From Komagataeibacter intermedius TF2 (lineage in GTDB: Bacteria; Pseudomonadota; Alphaproteobacteria; Acetobacterales; Acetobacteraceae): a DNA stretch of 64,000 bases. The notes beneath the pieces are model-generated. The model saw only the letters and a list, made by a program, of their open reading frames with translations. It did no database searches and was not told the DNA's origin. This document shows positions 25,921-35,940 of the stretch, in pieces (position 1 is the first letter of the stretch; each line of letters starts with the position of its first letter). Both the position numbers and the translations under genes were made by a program. The stretch lies in assembly GCF_000964425.1 (NCBI RefSeq), contig NZ_BANF01000044.1, positions 1-64,000 on the forward strand, read 5' to 3'.

Positions 25921-27063
25921 ATGACCAGTCCCGACCGGACAACCATCGAGACCGTGCTGCACCGCGTGCGCACCGCGGATCATGCCGCCAGTATTGCGGA
26001 TATGGGCAGTCTGGATGCCTTCATGATGCGTGATGGCGTCCTGCATGTCGCCATCGCGACCGACCGCACGCGGGCGGGATCATTGCAGCCACTGCTGCCT
26101 GAACTCGAACGTGCCCTTGTCTCGGCGGTTCCCGGCTGCACGGGGGCCAGCGTCATCCTGACCGCGCACCGCCCGGTATCGGCGCAGCCCGCGCCACAGC
26201 CCGCCCCCGCTGGCGGGGGGCACCGCCCCCTCAACCTTGGGGGGGACAGGGCCTCCCGTCCGGCCACCGGCCCCCTGCCGCCGGGCGTGGGCGTGGTTAT
26301 TGCCGTGGCGTCGGGCAAGGGCGGCGTGGGCAAGTCCACCACGGCCGTCAACCTTGCCGTCGGGCTGGGGCTGGAGGGGCTGAAGGTCGGCCTGCTGGAT
26401 GCAGACGTGCATGGCCCTTCCCTGCCGCGCATGATGGGTGTTGGCGACCAGCCCGAAGTCCGCGATGGCCGGCTGATCCCGCCGCACAAATGGGGCATCA
26501 GCGCCATGTCGATCGGCATGCTGGTGGATGAAAGCAAGGCCATGATCTGGCGCGGGCCGATGGTCATGGGCGCGATCGGGCAGTTGCTGGGCGATGTGGA
26601 ATGGGGCGCGCTGGACGTTCTGGTAGTGGACATGCCGCCTGGCACGGGAGATGCCCAGTTGACACTGGCGCAGAAAACCGCGCTGGCCGGCGCCGTGATC
26701 GTCTCCACCCCGCAGGACATCGCCCTGCTGGACGCCCGGCGCGGCGTGGCCATGTTCGAGAAGATGAACGTGCCGGTGCTGGGGGTTGTGGAAAACATGT
26801 CCTATTTCTGCTGCCCCAACTGCAACCACCGCACCGACCTGTTCGGTCATGGCGGCGCACGGGCGGAAGCGGAAAAAATGAACGTGCCGTTCCTGGGTGA
26901 AATCCCGCTGCTGGCCGATATCCGCGCCAGCGCGGACAATGGCGCGCCAATCGTCATTGCCGCCCCGGACAGCCCGGCGGGTCAGGCCTACCGCGCCCTG
27001 GCCCACACGGTTGGGGGCGCGCTGCGCCGCCTGCTGGAACAGAAGGAAAAGGCCGCGCGCTGA
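25921..27063 (+). CDS. apbC: Mrp/ApbC iron-sulfur cluster carrier ATPase
   Basis: 380-aa scaffold/carrier P-loop ATPase that binds and transfers [4Fe-4S] clusters. An N-terminal MIP18-like domain (residues 1-90) is followed by a Pro/Gly linker and the deviant Walker A SGKGGVGKSTTAVNLA at about 135-150. DADVHGPSLPRMMG is switch I, VDMPPGTGDAQLTL is Walker B, and ENMSYFCCPNCNHRTDLFG contains the CxxC that ligates the cluster at the dimer interface. GGGAG lies nine bases before the ATG. It stands alone and converges with the DjlA-like gene, with a repeat copy between. Confidence 0.95.
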   Translation: MTSPDRTTIETVLHRVRTADHAASIADMGSLDAFMMRDGVLHVAIATDRTRAGSLQPLLPELERALVSAVPGCTGASVILTAHRPVSAQPAPQPAPAGGGHRPLNLGGDRASRPATGPLPPGVGVVIAVASGKGGVGKSTTAVNLAVGLGLEGLKVGLLDADVHGPSLPRMMGVGDQPEVRDGRLIPPHKWGISAMSIGMLVDESKAMIWRGPMVMGAIGQLLGDVEWGALDVLVVDMPPGTGDAQLTLAQKTALAGAVIVSTPQDIALLDARRGVAMFEKMNVPVLGVVENMSYFCCPNCNHRTDLFGHGGARAEAEKMNVPFLGEIPLLADIRASADNGAPIVIAAPDSPAGQAYRALAHTVGGALRRLLEQKEKAAR

Positions 27064-27177
27064 TCGGGACGGTGCATGTCACGACACCAGGCGCGACAGT
27101 CTCTTTTTTTCAGTCGCCCCACTCCCGTTGGCCTGGTCCATGATCGGGTCAACGGCGCTGCATGAGCCAACGTGATG

Positions 27178-27270
27178 AATTAAATAACAAAAGGCCCGGG
27201 TGCCACCTGTTTTCAAAAAGGCGGCGTCCCCCGAAGCTTAAAAAAAGCTTTACCAGAAACTTTTAATTTT
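27178..27270. repeat. intergenic hairpin repeat, copy B
   Basis: Read on the minus strand it has TGGTAAAGCTT, a small AAGCTT hairpin (27233-27250), then GCCGCC-TTTTTG-AAAACAGGTGGC (27202-27225) and ACCCGGGCCTTTTGTTATTT, matching copy A in order and content. It is between convergent apbC and djlA-like genes. Confidence 0.8.
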
Positions 27271-27293
27271 CAGTCTGCCCCGCAGACAGGGCC

Positions 27294-28109
27294 TTACAGC
27301 CTGCGGTCGCGCTTGATCCGGTCCCATGCCGCATTGATCTGGGCGATGCGGGCAGCCCCCTGCGCCTGCTGCGCGGGGGTTGCGCCACGCGCAGTCATGA
27401 TATCGGGGTGATGTTCGCGCACCAGCCTGCGCCAGACCACGCGCACTTCCTCGTCGCTCGCATCGCGGGAAACGCCCAGCACGGCATAGGCATCGACCTC
27501 GCTCACGCCCGGACGCGCACCGCCATCACGCGCGCGGTCCCATGCCCCGGGGCTGAGGCCGAATGCCTTGTGCACCCCGCGCAGGAAGGCTTCCTCACGC
27601 GCATTGACCTCTCCATCCGCGCGCGCGATCACGAACAGGGATGCCAGCGCCTCTTCCAGCATGCCGGTCTTGCTGGCGAAGGCACGGCCCAGTTCAGTGG
27701 CGAAGGCGCGGTAGTCATCCGTGCGCTGGCGCGCGCTGTCAAACAGGCGGCCGACTTCCTTCATGTTTTCGGGCGGCAGGTGAAAACGGCGCTTGAAGGC
27801 ATCGATTTCGGCCCGGTTCACCGGCCCGTCACACTTCGCCATCTTGGCGGACAGGATGATGATGACCAGACCATACATCTGGTCACGCTTGCCCATCACC
27901 GCCGCCATCTTGGCCGCCATGAAGGTCGCGGCCCCGTTAGGGTCCGCATTCAGCCGGGGGCCCCAGCGGTCGGTCCATCCCCCCACCGGGGTTTCCAGCA
28001 GGGAACCGTTATCCGCCGCATGGCCCAGCGCCGTGCCGACGACAGCGCCCATGGGGCCGCCAACCGCGAACCCCGCAACGCCACCAAAAAGTTTTCCCCA
28101 GATTGCCAT
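27294..28109 (-). CDS. djlA: DjlA-like J-domain co-chaperone with TerB domain
   Basis: 271 aa. A Gly/Ala-rich hydrophobic N-terminus (GKLFGGVAGFAVGGPMGAVVGTALGHA) could insert in the membrane; a TerB-like helical domain follows (FMAAKMAAVMGKRDQMYG to FLRGVHKAFGLS). The C-terminal J domain DAYAVLGVSRDASDEEVRVVWRRLVREHHPDIMTA has the essential HPD, so it should stimulate a DnaK-type ATPase. Domain order matches DjlA, including a C-terminal J domain. Its client is unknown. It is followed downstream only by convergent apbC and a repeat element. Confidence 0.9.
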   Translation of the reverse strand: MAIWGKLFGGVAGFAVGGPMGAVVGTALGHAADNGSLLETPVGGWTDRWGPRLNADPNGAATFMAAKMAAVMGKRDQMYGLVIIILSAKMAKCDGPVNRAEIDAFKRRFHLPPENMKEVGRLFDSARQRTDDYRAFATELGRAFASKTGMLEEALASLFVIARADGEVNAREEAFLRGVHKAFGLSPGAWDRARDGGARPGVSEVDAYAVLGVSRDASDEEVRVVWRRLVREHHPDIMTARGATPAQQAQGAARIAQINAAWDRIKRDRRL

Positions 28110-28135
28110 GCCCCGAGGCTAGCACGGATGCCCGG

Positions 28136-28423
28136 TCAACCCAACTGATCTTCCCTGTCCGTACCAGCAATTTCCGGCAATGCAGGCATCCATTCCCGCA
28201 ATGCCTCCACCCGCAGCGCAGATGCCAGCGGGCGGTCCGGGGGACGGCCCGCGTCAATCCGGCCCACCAGGGCGGCAAGGGTCAGGCCGCGCTTCTGCGC
28301 GATCAGGTGCAGGGCATGCCAGAACTCCGGCTCCAGCGCCACGCTGGTGCGGTGCCCCGACAGGTTGATGCTCCGCTTGCGCAACAGGCGCGCACCGCGC
28401 TGCGCGGGTAGCGGCATGCCCAT
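28136..28423 (-). CDS. ribbon-helix-helix domain protein
   Basis: 95 aa. RSINLSGHRTSVALEPEFWHALHLIAQKRGLTLAALVGRID is a ribbon-helix-helix fold: a short beta strand that pairs in the dimer to contact DNA, then two helices. This version resembles the RHH_4 family, common as a short stand-alone protein in Alphaproteobacteria. The ATG at 28423 lies eight bases after the queG stop, so it is the fourth cistron of the queA-tgt-queG unit. Whether it regulates that operon is unknown. Its last 30 residues are not part of the RHH fold. Confidence 0.8.
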   Translation of the reverse strand: MGMPLPAQRGARLLRKRSINLSGHRTSVALEPEFWHALHLIAQKRGLTLAALVGRIDAGRPPDRPLASALRVEALREWMPALPEIAGTDREDQLG

Positions 28424-28431
28424 ATGGTCCG

Positions 28432-29508
28432 TCACCGGGGCAGCCTGAGCGTGGCCCAGCGCGCGGCGTCCGCCACCACCGGGTCGGCATCCGCGCATAA
28501 TGCCGCAACGCTGGGCCGCAGGACGGCCTGCCCGCTATTGCCGATGGCCACCGCCACGTTGCGCACGAAGCGCCCCCGGCCAATCCGCTTGACGGGAGAG
28601 CCGGAAAACCGTGCGCGGAACCCCGCGTCATCCAGTGTGGCAAGATCCTGCAGCGCGGGCGCGCGCAAATCGTCGCGCGCAGCCAGTTTCATGTGATGCG
28701 TGGCCGTGGCGAAGCGGTTCCACGGACACACGGCCAGACAGTCATCACATCCGTAAATACGGTTGCCCATGGCGGGACGCAGCCCCTCGGGAATCGGGTC
28801 ACGGTTTTCAATGGTAAGGTAGGAAATGCACCGTCGCGCATCCATCACGCCGGGGGCCGGAAACGCATCGGTCGGACACGCGACCAGGCAGCGCGTGCAA
28901 CTGCCGCACCCCCCACCCGATGGGACCGATTGCGGCAGGTCCAGCGTGGTATAGATCTCGCCCAGGAACAGCCAGCTGCCATGACGGCGCGAGACAAGGC
29001 TGGTGTGCTTGCCCTGCCAGCCAAGGCCCGCGTTCTGCGCCAGCGGTTTTTCCATGACCGGGGCGGTATCGACAAAGACCTTCACCTGCGTGCCGTCCAT
29101 GCCCTGCCGCCGCCCCTCGTTCACCACGAACTGGGCAAGGTGCTTGAGCATTCCCTTGACCACGTCATGATAGTCCCGGTTGCGGGCATAGACAGAAATA
29201 TTGCCCGCATCGGGCATGCGGGTCGTAGCCAGCGCGTCCCCTCCGGGCGCGTAATTCAGGCCGAGGGCGATGACGCTGCGCACTTCCGGCCACAGCATGC
29301 GCGGGTCGCCACGCTGTTCCATGCGCTGGGCCATCCAGCCCATGCTGCCCGCGAATCCGTTTTCCACGAACATGGCCAGACGCGCGCGCGCCGCATCATC
29401 CAGCCGGGCTGGCGCGAACCCCACCGCGTCAAAACCCAGATCGCGCGCATGGTCGGCAATCCGCGCCGCCATCCGCACGGGATCAGGACCGGATGGCGCG
29501 GCCGCCAT
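28432..29508 (-). CDS. queG: epoxyqueuosine reductase
   Basis: 358-aa cobalamin- and iron-sulfur-dependent enzyme that performs the last step of queuosine synthesis, reducing epoxyqueuosine in tRNA. Two ferredoxin-like clusters are visible: [16 protein letters not shown] and [13 protein letters not shown]. The N-terminal [13 protein letters not shown] and AWM region LNYAPGGD form the cobalamin-binding nitroreductase-like part, and a C-terminal HEAT-like piece ([23 protein letters not shown]) binds tRNA. The start codon overlaps the tgt stop by one base (TGATG). Cobalamin use links it to metH elsewhere in the window. Confidence 0.95.
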   Translation of the reverse strand: MAAAPSGPDPVRMAARIADHARDLGFDAVGFAPARLDDAARARLAMFVENGFAGSMGWMAQRMEQRGDPRMLWPEVRSVIALGLNYAPGGDALATTRMPDAGNISVYARNRDYHDVVKGMLKHLAQFVVNEGRRQGMDGTQVKVFVDTAPVMEKPLAQNAGLGWQGKHTSLVSRRHGSWLFLGEIYTTLDLPQSVPSGGGCGSCTRCLVACPTDAFPAPGVMDARRCISYLTIENRDPIPEGLRPAMGNRIYGCDDCLAVCPWNRFATATHHMKLAARDDLRAPALQDLATLDDAGFRARFSGSPVKRIGRGRFVRNVAVAIGNSGQAVLRPSVAALCADADPVVADAARWATLRLPR

Positions 29509-30668
29509 CAGGCCACCGGGGGAATGTCGGGAAAGGGCATTTCGTCACCACTCCAGTCATCCATCGCCCACTGCGCACGCAGGTGGTCGGCATGGGCGGC
29601 AAACGCGCCATCGACAATCGCCGCCCGCATACCGCGCATCAGGCGCTGGTAATAGGCAAGGTTATGCCATGTCAGCAGCATCGGCCCGAGGATTTCATTC
29701 GCACGGAACAGGTGATGCAGGTAGGCGCGGCTGTGACGTGAACAGGCCAGGCAGTCACAATGCGGCGAAATGGGCCGCGAATCGGTGGCATGCCGTGCGT
29801 TGCGCAGGTTCAGCGTGCCGCGTTCGGTATAGGCACGCGCCGTACGCCCCGCGCGCGTGGGCATGACACAGTCGAACATGTCCACGCCCCGTTCCACGGA
29901 ACCAAGCAGGTCATCGGGCGTGCCCACGCCCATAAGGTACCGCGGGCTGGCATCGGGGATCAGCGGGACAGTGGCGTCAAGGGTGGCGAACATCAGTTCC
30001 TGCCCTTCACCCACCGCAAGGCCGCCAATGGCGTATCCTTCAAACCCGATTCCCGTCAGCGCCCTGACGCTTTCGGCCCGCAGTTCCGGCTCGGTCCCGC
30101 CCTGGATGATGCCGTACTGCGCGTAGCCGGGGCGCTGGATGAACGCGGTGCGGCACCGCTCGGCCCAGCGCATGGACATGCGCATGGATTTTGCGATTAC
30201 GTCGGGGGCGGCAGGCAGCGCGGGACATTCATCGAAGCACATGGTGATGGTGGCATCGAGCGCGTGCTGGATGTCGGTCGAACGTTCCGGCGTCAGCCGG
30301 TGCCTTGACCCATCAATATGCGAACGGAATGTCACGCCATCCTGATCCAGCTTGCGCAGCGGCCCCAGCGACATGACCTGAAACCCGCCCGAATCGGTCA
30401 GGATCGGCCCCGGCCAGTCCATGAACCGGTGCAGCCCGCCCAGCGCGCGCACCCGTTCGGCCCCGGGCCGCAGCATGAGGTGATAGGTATTGCCCAGCAC
30501 GATGCCCGCGCCCGTTGCGCGCACGCTGTCCATCGTCATGGCCTTGACGGTGCCGGCGGTGCCAACAGGCATGAAGGTGGGTGTCGGCACACTGCCATGG
30601 GCGGTATCCAGCCAGCCGGCACGGGCATGGCCCGCGCGGGCTTCGGGCCGCCAGCGGAATGTGGTCAT
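29508..30668 (-). CDS. tgt: queuine/preQ1 tRNA-ribosyltransferase
   Basis: 386-aa TIM-barrel transglycosylase exchanging G34 for preQ1 in GUN-anticodon tRNAs. Key motifs: [29 protein letters not shown] with the Asp that orients substrate, [15 protein letters not shown], the nucleophilic Asp in [15 protein letters not shown], and the zinc site CDCLAC...H near the C-terminus ([18 protein letters not shown]). Length is normal. It overlaps queA by four bases and queG by one. Confidence 0.96.
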   Translation of the reverse strand: MTTFRWRPEARAGHARAGWLDTAHGSVPTPTFMPVGTAGTVKAMTMDSVRATGAGIVLGNTYHLMLRPGAERVRALGGLHRFMDWPGPILTDSGGFQVMSLGPLRKLDQDGVTFRSHIDGSRHRLTPERSTDIQHALDATITMCFDECPALPAAPDVIAKSMRMSMRWAERCRTAFIQRPGYAQYGIIQGGTEPELRAESVRALTGIGFEGYAIGGLAVGEGQELMFATLDATVPLIPDASPRYLMGVGTPDDLLGSVERGVDMFDCVMPTRAGRTARAYTERGTLNLRNARHATDSRPISPHCDCLACSRHSRAYLHHLFRANEILGPMLLTWHNLAYYQRLMRGMRAAIVDGAFAAHADHLRAQWAMDDWSGDEMPFPDIPPVA

Positions 30669-31723
30669 GGCAGGTCTCCTTCGGTGCGGTGCAGCAGGCA
30701 GGCGTCGCCATAGGAATAAAAGCGGTAGCCGCTGGCGATGGCATGGGCGTACGCCGCCTTCATGCGGTGATAGCCGCCAAAGGCGCAGACCAGCATGAAC
30801 AGCGTCGAACGCGGCAGGTGGAAATTGGTCAGCAGCATGTCCACCGCGCGGAAGCGGTAGCCGGGGCGGATGAAGATGGCGGTCTCCCCATGGAAGGGAT
30901 GGACAATGCCGTTTTCATCCGTCGCACTTTCCAAAAGCCGCAGCGAGGTGGTGCCAACCGCCACGATCCGCCCGCCCGCCGCGCGGGCTGCGTTGATGCG
31001 GGCTGCGGCATGGGGGGAAATCGTGCCGCGTTCGGCATGCATGCGGTGGGCGGAAATCTGTTCGCTGCGCATGGGCAGGAACGTGCCCGCGCCGACATGC
31101 AGCGTCAGCGTCTGGCGGATCACGCCCGCCGCATCCAGCCCCGCCAGCAGGCCGGGCGTGAAATGCAGCCCCGCCGTGGGGGCGGCCACCGCGCCACGGT
31201 GCTGTGCAAATATGGTGCTGTAGTCCTTGCGGTCCTCGTCGGTGGGGCCTTCGGGCCGGGCGATATAGGGTGGCAGCGCCAGATGACCCACATCATGCAG
31301 GAACTGGTCGAACGCCGCCCCTTCCGCGCTGAAGCGCAGCGTCACATCACCGCCTTCCCCACGCGACACCACCTGCGCCGTAACGGGGGATGCGCCGAAG
31401 GTCAGCGTATCGCCAGGCCGCAGGCGGCGGGCGTTGCGTGCCAGCACGTGCCATGTGCCATCGGGCAGGATGCGGTCCAGCGTAATGCCGATTTTCGCAT
31501 CCCCCCGCATGGCCGACAGCTGCGCCGGGATCACCGCCGTGTCATTGGCCACCAGGATGTCACCCGCGCGCAGGCAGCCCGGCAGGTCGCGCACATGGCG
31601 GTCCCTGAAGGGGCCATCCACCGGCACGTCCAGCAGTCGCGCGCTGTCACGCGGGCGGGCGGGATGGTCGGCGATGTTTTCGGGCGGAAGCGTGAAGTCG
31701 AAATCAGAAACCAGGTCCGTCAT
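30665..31723 (-). CDS. queA: S-adenosylmethionine:tRNA ribosyltransferase-isomerase
   Basis: 352 aa. QueA transfers the ribosyl part of S-adenosylmethionine to preQ1-tRNA, forming epoxyqueuosine, between the Tgt and QueG steps. Visible: [21 protein letters not shown] at the N-terminus, [33 protein letters not shown], and [18 protein letters not shown] near the C-terminus. The ATG at 31723 follows AAGGGAG; an upstream in-frame extension of 29 codons has no homology. It is the first gene of the queuosine operon, whose order queA, tgt, queG follows the pathway except that Tgt acts first. Confidence 0.96.
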   Translation of the reverse strand: MTDLVSDFDFTLPPENIADHPARPRDSARLLDVPVDGPFRDRHVRDLPGCLRAGDILVANDTAVIPAQLSAMRGDAKIGITLDRILPDGTWHVLARNARRLRPGDTLTFGASPVTAQVVSRGEGGDVTLRFSAEGAAFDQFLHDVGHLALPPYIARPEGPTDEDRKDYSTIFAQHRGAVAAPTAGLHFTPGLLAGLDAAGVIRQTLTLHVGAGTFLPMRSEQISAHRMHAERGTISPHAAARINAARAAGGRIVAVGTTSLRLLESATDENGIVHPFHGETAIFIRPGYRFRAVDMLLTNFHLPRSTLFMLVCAFGGYHRMKAAYAHAIASGYRFYSYGDACLLHRTEGDLP

Positions 31724-31923
31724 GCGGCTCCCTTTACGGAATCCGCACCATACTTGCCAGCCCGAACTGTCACCTTCGCAACAAAGCGTCCGGTCATATG
31801 CCCCATGCATGCCGGTGTTGGACAGACGCAGCCGGGGAAGCCAGAATGAGACAGCGATTCCCGCATGGGAATTCCCGTGCCCGGTCCCGGCCGGGCCAGT
31901 AACCAGATGGAGAATGAAGCCCC

Positions 31924-32151
31924 ATGTCCTATGCCCAGCTTGATGCCGCCCGCATTACCCGCGCCTGCCACACCGCGCTGCAGGTGCTGGAATCGGTCGA
32001 GGAAAAGGACCGCAACGAAACCTACCAGCGCAAGACACTGATGATCCAGCGCATCGAGGCGCTGGCCCGCGCTGCCGCCGAAAGCAAGAACGGCGATCAG
32101 GTCATCACCCTGACATCGGAAGAATTCTGGCTGATCAGCCAGAACTGGTAA
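31924..32151 (+). CDS. small conserved-looking protein, unknown function
   Basis: 75 aa, largely helical: [49 protein letters not shown], then [16 protein letters not shown]. No signal peptide, membrane segment or recognised family. GGAG sits 11 bases before the ATG, a little far. Codon use matches the neighbours. It stands alone between queA (divergent) and the PEBP gene 71 bp downstream, so co-transcription with the latter is possible. Confidence 0.65.
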   Translation: MSYAQLDAARITRACHTALQVLESVEEKDRNETYQRKTLMIQRIEALARAAAESKNGDQVITLTSEEFWLISQNW

Positions 32152-32222
32152 ACTCCACCCGATACCCGGCCTACGCTGACCCCGATCCGCGCGGCCCGCC
32201 GCGCGGAAAGCAGGAAACCGAC

Positions 32223-32717
32223 ATGACCTTTACACTGACAAGCCGCTCCTTCCACGATGGCGACCGCCTGCCTGCGGCACAGGTATTTGACGGGATGGGC
32301 TATTCAGGTGGCAACATCTCGCCGCCGCTGGCATGGCAGGACCCGCCAGCCGGCACCAAGAGCTTCGCCATCACCATGTACGACCCCGACGCGCCCACGG
32401 GTTCGGGCTGGTGGCACTGGGTTGTCATCAACATTCCCGCCAGCGTGTCCTCACTGCCCGCAGGGGCCGGGTCGGGTGACAACAGCCTGCCCGAACCGGC
32501 GGAAATGACGCGCACCGATTTCGGCGGCAATGTCTATGGCGGCGCCGCCCCCCCGCCGGGACCGGATCACCATTACATTTTCACCATCCATGCGCTGGAC
32601 ATCGAGCGTATCGAACTGCCCAATGATGCATCGGGCGCCATGGTGGGATTTGTCATCAACCAGCACAGCCTCGGTTCGGCCACGCTGACCGCCGTGTTCG
32701 GCAGGCAGCCGAAATAA
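32223..32717 (+). CDS. YbhB/YbcL-type PEBP (Raf kinase inhibitor-like) protein
   Basis: 164-aa phosphatidylethanolamine-binding-protein fold. Diagnostic segments: GGNISPPLAWQDPPAGTKSFAITMYDPDAP, then GSGWWHWVVINIP, forming the ligand pocket with the DPDAP and WxHW motifs, and PPPGPDHHYIFTIHALD. Length is typical for bacterial YbhB. The biochemical role of this family in bacteria is not established. AGGAA lies six bases before the ATG. No signal peptide, so cytoplasmic. Confidence 0.92.
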   Translation: MTFTLTSRSFHDGDRLPAAQVFDGMGYSGGNISPPLAWQDPPAGTKSFAITMYDPDAPTGSGWWHWVVINIPASVSSLPAGAGSGDNSLPEPAEMTRTDFGGNVYGGAAPPPGPDHHYIFTIHALDIERIELPNDASGAMVGFVINQHSLGSATLTAVFGRQPK

Positions 32718-32944
32718 TGATCCTGCGCCGCGCATGAATGCGCGGCAGCAGGAAAGGCGCGCGTCCATGATGCCCGATATGGGCGGCGCGTGCCGCCAGC
32801 ACCCTGCTCCGGCCAGACAGGCTGATGCGCGCGGTCAGCCCCCGAACACCCCATCAGGATATGGGGCGCCCTTCCACCAGCATGGGCACGACCGCGCCCG
32901 TGAATTCACATCCATGCATCCGGGAACGGACAGGGCAGGCAGCC

Positions 32945-33346
32945 CTACCCCTGATAGGACGCGATTTCGATCAGGTTGCCGTCGGGATCGTTACAATAGA
33001 CCGAGGTCACCGGTCCCAGCGCACCCAGACGGGCCACTGGCCCCTCGGTCACGTGCACGCCGCATTTTTCCAGATGTTCAATGACATCGACACTGTTCAG
33101 GGCGGTGGTGAAACACAGGTCATTGGTGCCGGGCAGCGCGTCTTCCGCCGTGGTCCAGCCTTCCGCGCCATGGGGGCGCAGGTTGATCTTCTGACCACCG
33201 AATTTCAGGGCCGTACGGTTATTGCGCCCGTATTCCTCCCGCTCCATGCCCAGCACGCGCTGGTACCATGAGGCCGAGACCTCCAGGTCACGGACACTCA
33301 CCACAAGGTGGTCAAGACGATCGACGGTAAAACGCATGGCGCTCAC
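32945..33346 (-). CDS. VOC-family (glyoxalase-like) protein
   Basis: 133-aa vicinal-oxygen-chelate protein with two beta-alpha-beta-beta-beta modules: LDHLVVSVRDLEVSASWYQRVLGM and DLCFTTAL-SVDVIEHLEKCGV to SVYCNDPDGNLIEIASY. The metal ligands expected are His in LDHLV, His or Glu mid-protein, and Glu in NLIEI. Function could be a lyase, dioxygenase or resistance protein. The start is either GTG 33346 (three bases from GGAGG) or ATG 33337 (twelve bases); both spacings are atypical. It lies downstream of fumA on the same strand. Confidence 0.85.
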   Translation of the reverse strand: MSAMRFTVDRLDHLVVSVRDLEVSASWYQRVLGMEREEYGRNNRTALKFGGQKINLRPHGAEGWTTAEDALPGTNDLCFTTALNSVDVIEHLEKCGVHVTEGPVARLGALGPVTSVYCNDPDGNLIEIASYQG

Positions 33347-33400
33347 TAACCTCCGGTTGTCCGGCCCGACTGGCGGGCCGGACGCACCGCAGGGATACGT

Positions 33401-35053
33401 TCAGCCGGTCAGGCCATCATAAAAATCATTACCCTTGTCGTCGATTACGATAAAGGCCGGAAAATTCTCGACCTCGATCTTCCACACCGCTTCCATGCCC
33501 AGTTCGGGATATTCCAGCACCTCGACCTTACGGATGCAGTCCTGCGCCAGACGGGCGGCCGGCCCACCAACGGACCCGAGGTAGAAGCCGCCATATTCCT
33601 TGCACGCATCACGCACGGCCTTCGAACGGTTGCCCTTGGCCAGCATGACATACGACCCGCCAGCCTTCTGCAGCATGGCCACATAGCTGTCCATGCGCCC
33701 TGCCGTGGTGGGGCCGAAGGAACCGGTGGGCATGCCTTCGGGCGTCTTGGCCGGGCCTGCGTAATAGACGGGGTGATCCTTGAGGTACCGGGGCAGGCCC
33801 TCGCCCTTTTCCAGCCGTTCGCGGAACTTGGCATGGGCAATGTCACGCGCCACCACCATCGTGCCGGTCAGCGACAGGCGGGTGCGCACGGGATACTGCG
33901 ACAGCTTGCGGCGGATCTCATCCATCGGCTGGTTCAGGTCGATCTGGACCGCCTCCCCATCCAGATCATCATCCGTGGTTTCGGGCAGGAAGCGGGCGGG
34001 ATCGGTCTCTAGCTGTTCCAGAAAGACGCCATCGGCCGTGACCCGCGCCTTGACCTGACGATCTGCCGAGCATGACACGCCGATGCCCACCGGCAGCGAC
34101 GCGCCATGCCGTGGCAGGCGCACCACGCGCACGTCATGGCAGAAATACTTGCCGCCAAACTGCGCGCCAATGCCCAGGCGCTGGGTCAGCTTGTGGATTT
34201 CCCCTTCCATCTCCAGATCGCGGAAGGCATGGCCATGCGCGCTGCCTTCGGTCGGCAGGCTGTCCAGCCAGCGGGTGGAGGCCAGCTTCACGGTCTCAAG
34301 GTTCTGTTCGGCCGACATGCCGCCAATCACCACGGCAAGGTGGTACGGCGGGCAGGCCGAGGTGCCCAGCGTGCGGATCTTGCCGTCCAGCCATTTCAGC
34401 AGGTGTTCCTTGCTGGACAGCAGGGCGCGGGTTTCCTGGAACAGGAAGGTCTTGTTGGCTGACCCGCCGCCCTTGGCGATGAACATGAGGTCCATCTGTT
34501 CGGCATGGTAATCACCGGGCGTTGCCGAAATATGGAACTGCACCGGCAGGTTGGTGCCGGTATTCACTTCCTCGAACATCGAGACCGGCGCCATCTGGGA
34601 ATAGCGCAGCGACGTGCCGGTATAGGTATCGTATACCCCGCGGGAGAAGGCTTCCTCCTCATTGCCATCCACCCATACGCGCTGGCCCTTCTTGCCATAT
34701 ACGATGGCGGTGCCTGTATCCTGGCACATGGGCAGCACGCCACCGGCTGCGATACAGGCGTTCTTGAGCAGGTCCAGCGCCACGAAGCGGTCGTTTTCCG
34801 ACGCTTCGGGGTCTTTCAGGATTTTGGCAAGCTGCGCCAGATGCCCGGGACGCAGCAGGTGCGCCACGTCGTTGAAGGCCCGTGCGGCAAGCGCGGTCAG
34901 GGCTTCGGGCCGGACATGAACCACCGTGCGGCCACCGAGGACCGAGGTGGTTATCCCCTCGATCTCCAGTTTCTTCCACGGTGTGTCATCATCATGCAGT
35001 GGGAAAAGCGGGCCATAGACAAATGGCTTGCGCGTGGGTGCGGATACATTCAA
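33401..35053 (-). CDS. fumA: fumarate hydratase, class I (iron-sulfur)
   Basis: 550-aa [4Fe-4S] enzyme interconverting fumarate and malate in the TCA cycle. Cluster Cys are likely in [33 protein letters not shown] and [14 protein letters not shown], and the C-terminal [19 protein letters not shown] is the beta-domain signature. Homology starts at [27 protein letters not shown], just after a TTG at 35053 that follows AGGAG by eight bases; no in-frame ATG or GTG is near, so TTG is the start. Class I fumarases are oxygen-sensitive, which is worth noting for a strict aerobe. It lies downstream of sspB. Confidence 0.93.
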   Translation of the reverse strand: MNVSAPTRKPFVYGPLFPLHDDDTPWKKLEIEGITTSVLGGRTVVHVRPEALTALAARAFNDVAHLLRPGHLAQLAKILKDPEASENDRFVALDLLKNACIAAGGVLPMCQDTGTAIVYGKKGQRVWVDGNEEEAFSRGVYDTYTGTSLRYSQMAPVSMFEEVNTGTNLPVQFHISATPGDYHAEQMDLMFIAKGGGSANKTFLFQETRALLSSKEHLLKWLDGKIRTLGTSACPPYHLAVVIGGMSAEQNLETVKLASTRWLDSLPTEGSAHGHAFRDLEMEGEIHKLTQRLGIGAQFGGKYFCHDVRVVRLPRHGASLPVGIGVSCSADRQVKARVTADGVFLEQLETDPARFLPETTDDDLDGEAVQIDLNQPMDEIRRKLSQYPVRTRLSLTGTMVVARDIAHAKFRERLEKGEGLPRYLKDHPVYYAGPAKTPEGMPTGSFGPTTAGRMDSYVAMLQKAGGSYVMLAKGNRSKAVRDACKEYGGFYLGSVGGPAARLAQDCIRKVEVLEYPELGMEAVWKIEVENFPAFIVIDDKGNDFYDGLTG

Positions 35054-35156
35054 CGGACGGTCTCCTGCCTTTTCTCCCCCGGATTGGTTCCGGGTGGCGG
35101 CGTTCAGGTTCAGGGCGCGCCCGGCGCATCCGGCGCGCCCGGATGGATGATGTGGC

Positions 35157-35744
35157 TCAGCCCGGTCCCCCCGGTCCCCGCCTGCGGAAGGCGGCGAGAC
35201 TGACAACCTGCGAGCCTTCGCCCTTCTCCGCGTCCTTTCCGGCCGGTTCGGCAGCCGTCTCGGCCTTTTCCACCGTGTCCGCTGCTGCGGCGGGCTGCAC
35301 CGGCACCACGTTGGGTGCATTGGTCGCCACCGGCGGCTGTTCGGGAACGGTAAAACGCAGGGCCAGGCGGATATGCGGATCGGCAAAGGCGGATACGGCC
35401 GCCACCGGAATCACCAGCGTGGAGGGAATCCCTCCGAACGACAGCCCGACCGATATGATCTGGTGCGCGCGGTCGACCTTCAGGTCCCAGAACTGGTGCT
35501 GAAGGACAATGGTGATTTCATGCGGGTACTGGGCGCGCAGGCGGTCGGGCATTTCCACACCCGGCCAGTCGGTCCGGAATGTCAGGTAGAAATGATGATC
35601 ACCCGGCAGGCCATTTCCCGCGGCGTACTCCAGCGCGCGCAGCATGACCTGGCGGTAGGCATCCTCGATCCAGGAATCATAGGGCATGAGGCTGTCGGGA
35701 ATGGCGGCATCAAAACCGTTTTCCTCGTCATGATCATCGGACAT
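35157..35744 (-). CDS. sspB: SspB-family ClpXP adaptor
   Basis: 195 aa. The alphaproteobacterial SspB fold is visible in [38 protein letters not shown], then [19 protein letters not shown] and FSVGL-type strand [21 protein letters not shown]. SspB binds ssrA-tagged proteins and tethers them to ClpX. The C-terminus is a long Ala/Glu/Pro linker ending in [18 protein letters not shown], the expected place for the ClpX-docking tail. The ATG at 35744 follows GGAG by nine bases. It lies 196 bp downstream of ssrA on the same strand, an arrangement that links tag synthesis to tag recognition. Confidence 0.9.
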   Translation of the reverse strand: MSDDHDEENGFDAAIPDSLMPYDSWIEDAYRQVMLRALEYAAGNGLPGDHHFYLTFRTDWPGVEMPDRLRAQYPHEITIVLQHQFWDLKVDRAHQIISVGLSFGGIPSTLVIPVAAVSAFADPHIRLALRFTVPEQPPVATNAPNVVPVQPAAAADTVEKAETAAEPAGKDAEKGEGSQVVSLAAFRRRGPGGPG

Positions 35745-35940
35745 TTCGGACTTCTCCGTACATCCGCCCGGACGGTTTCCCCGCCGGACCGGATTTTTGC
35801 AGACATGCGGGTTCGGGCCACGCCGTGCCACAGCTTCAAGCTGTGCGTCAAACTTCAGGGCGTGGCAAGCCGCTGGGGTCGGGCATCCCTTCACGAAGCG
35901 GATACCGCGCCATCAATGTAACATGAACGGAAGAAAAGGT

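Noticed and set aside
32728-32745. Hairpin CCGCGCAT/ATGCGCGG after the PEBP gene
   Set aside because: The loop is too small and no T-tract follows, so it is not a convincing terminator.
33361-33381. CCGGCCCG/CGGGCCGG hairpin after fumA
   Set aside because: No T-tract on the minus strand, and the downstream VOC gene follows at once, so a terminator call is unsupported.
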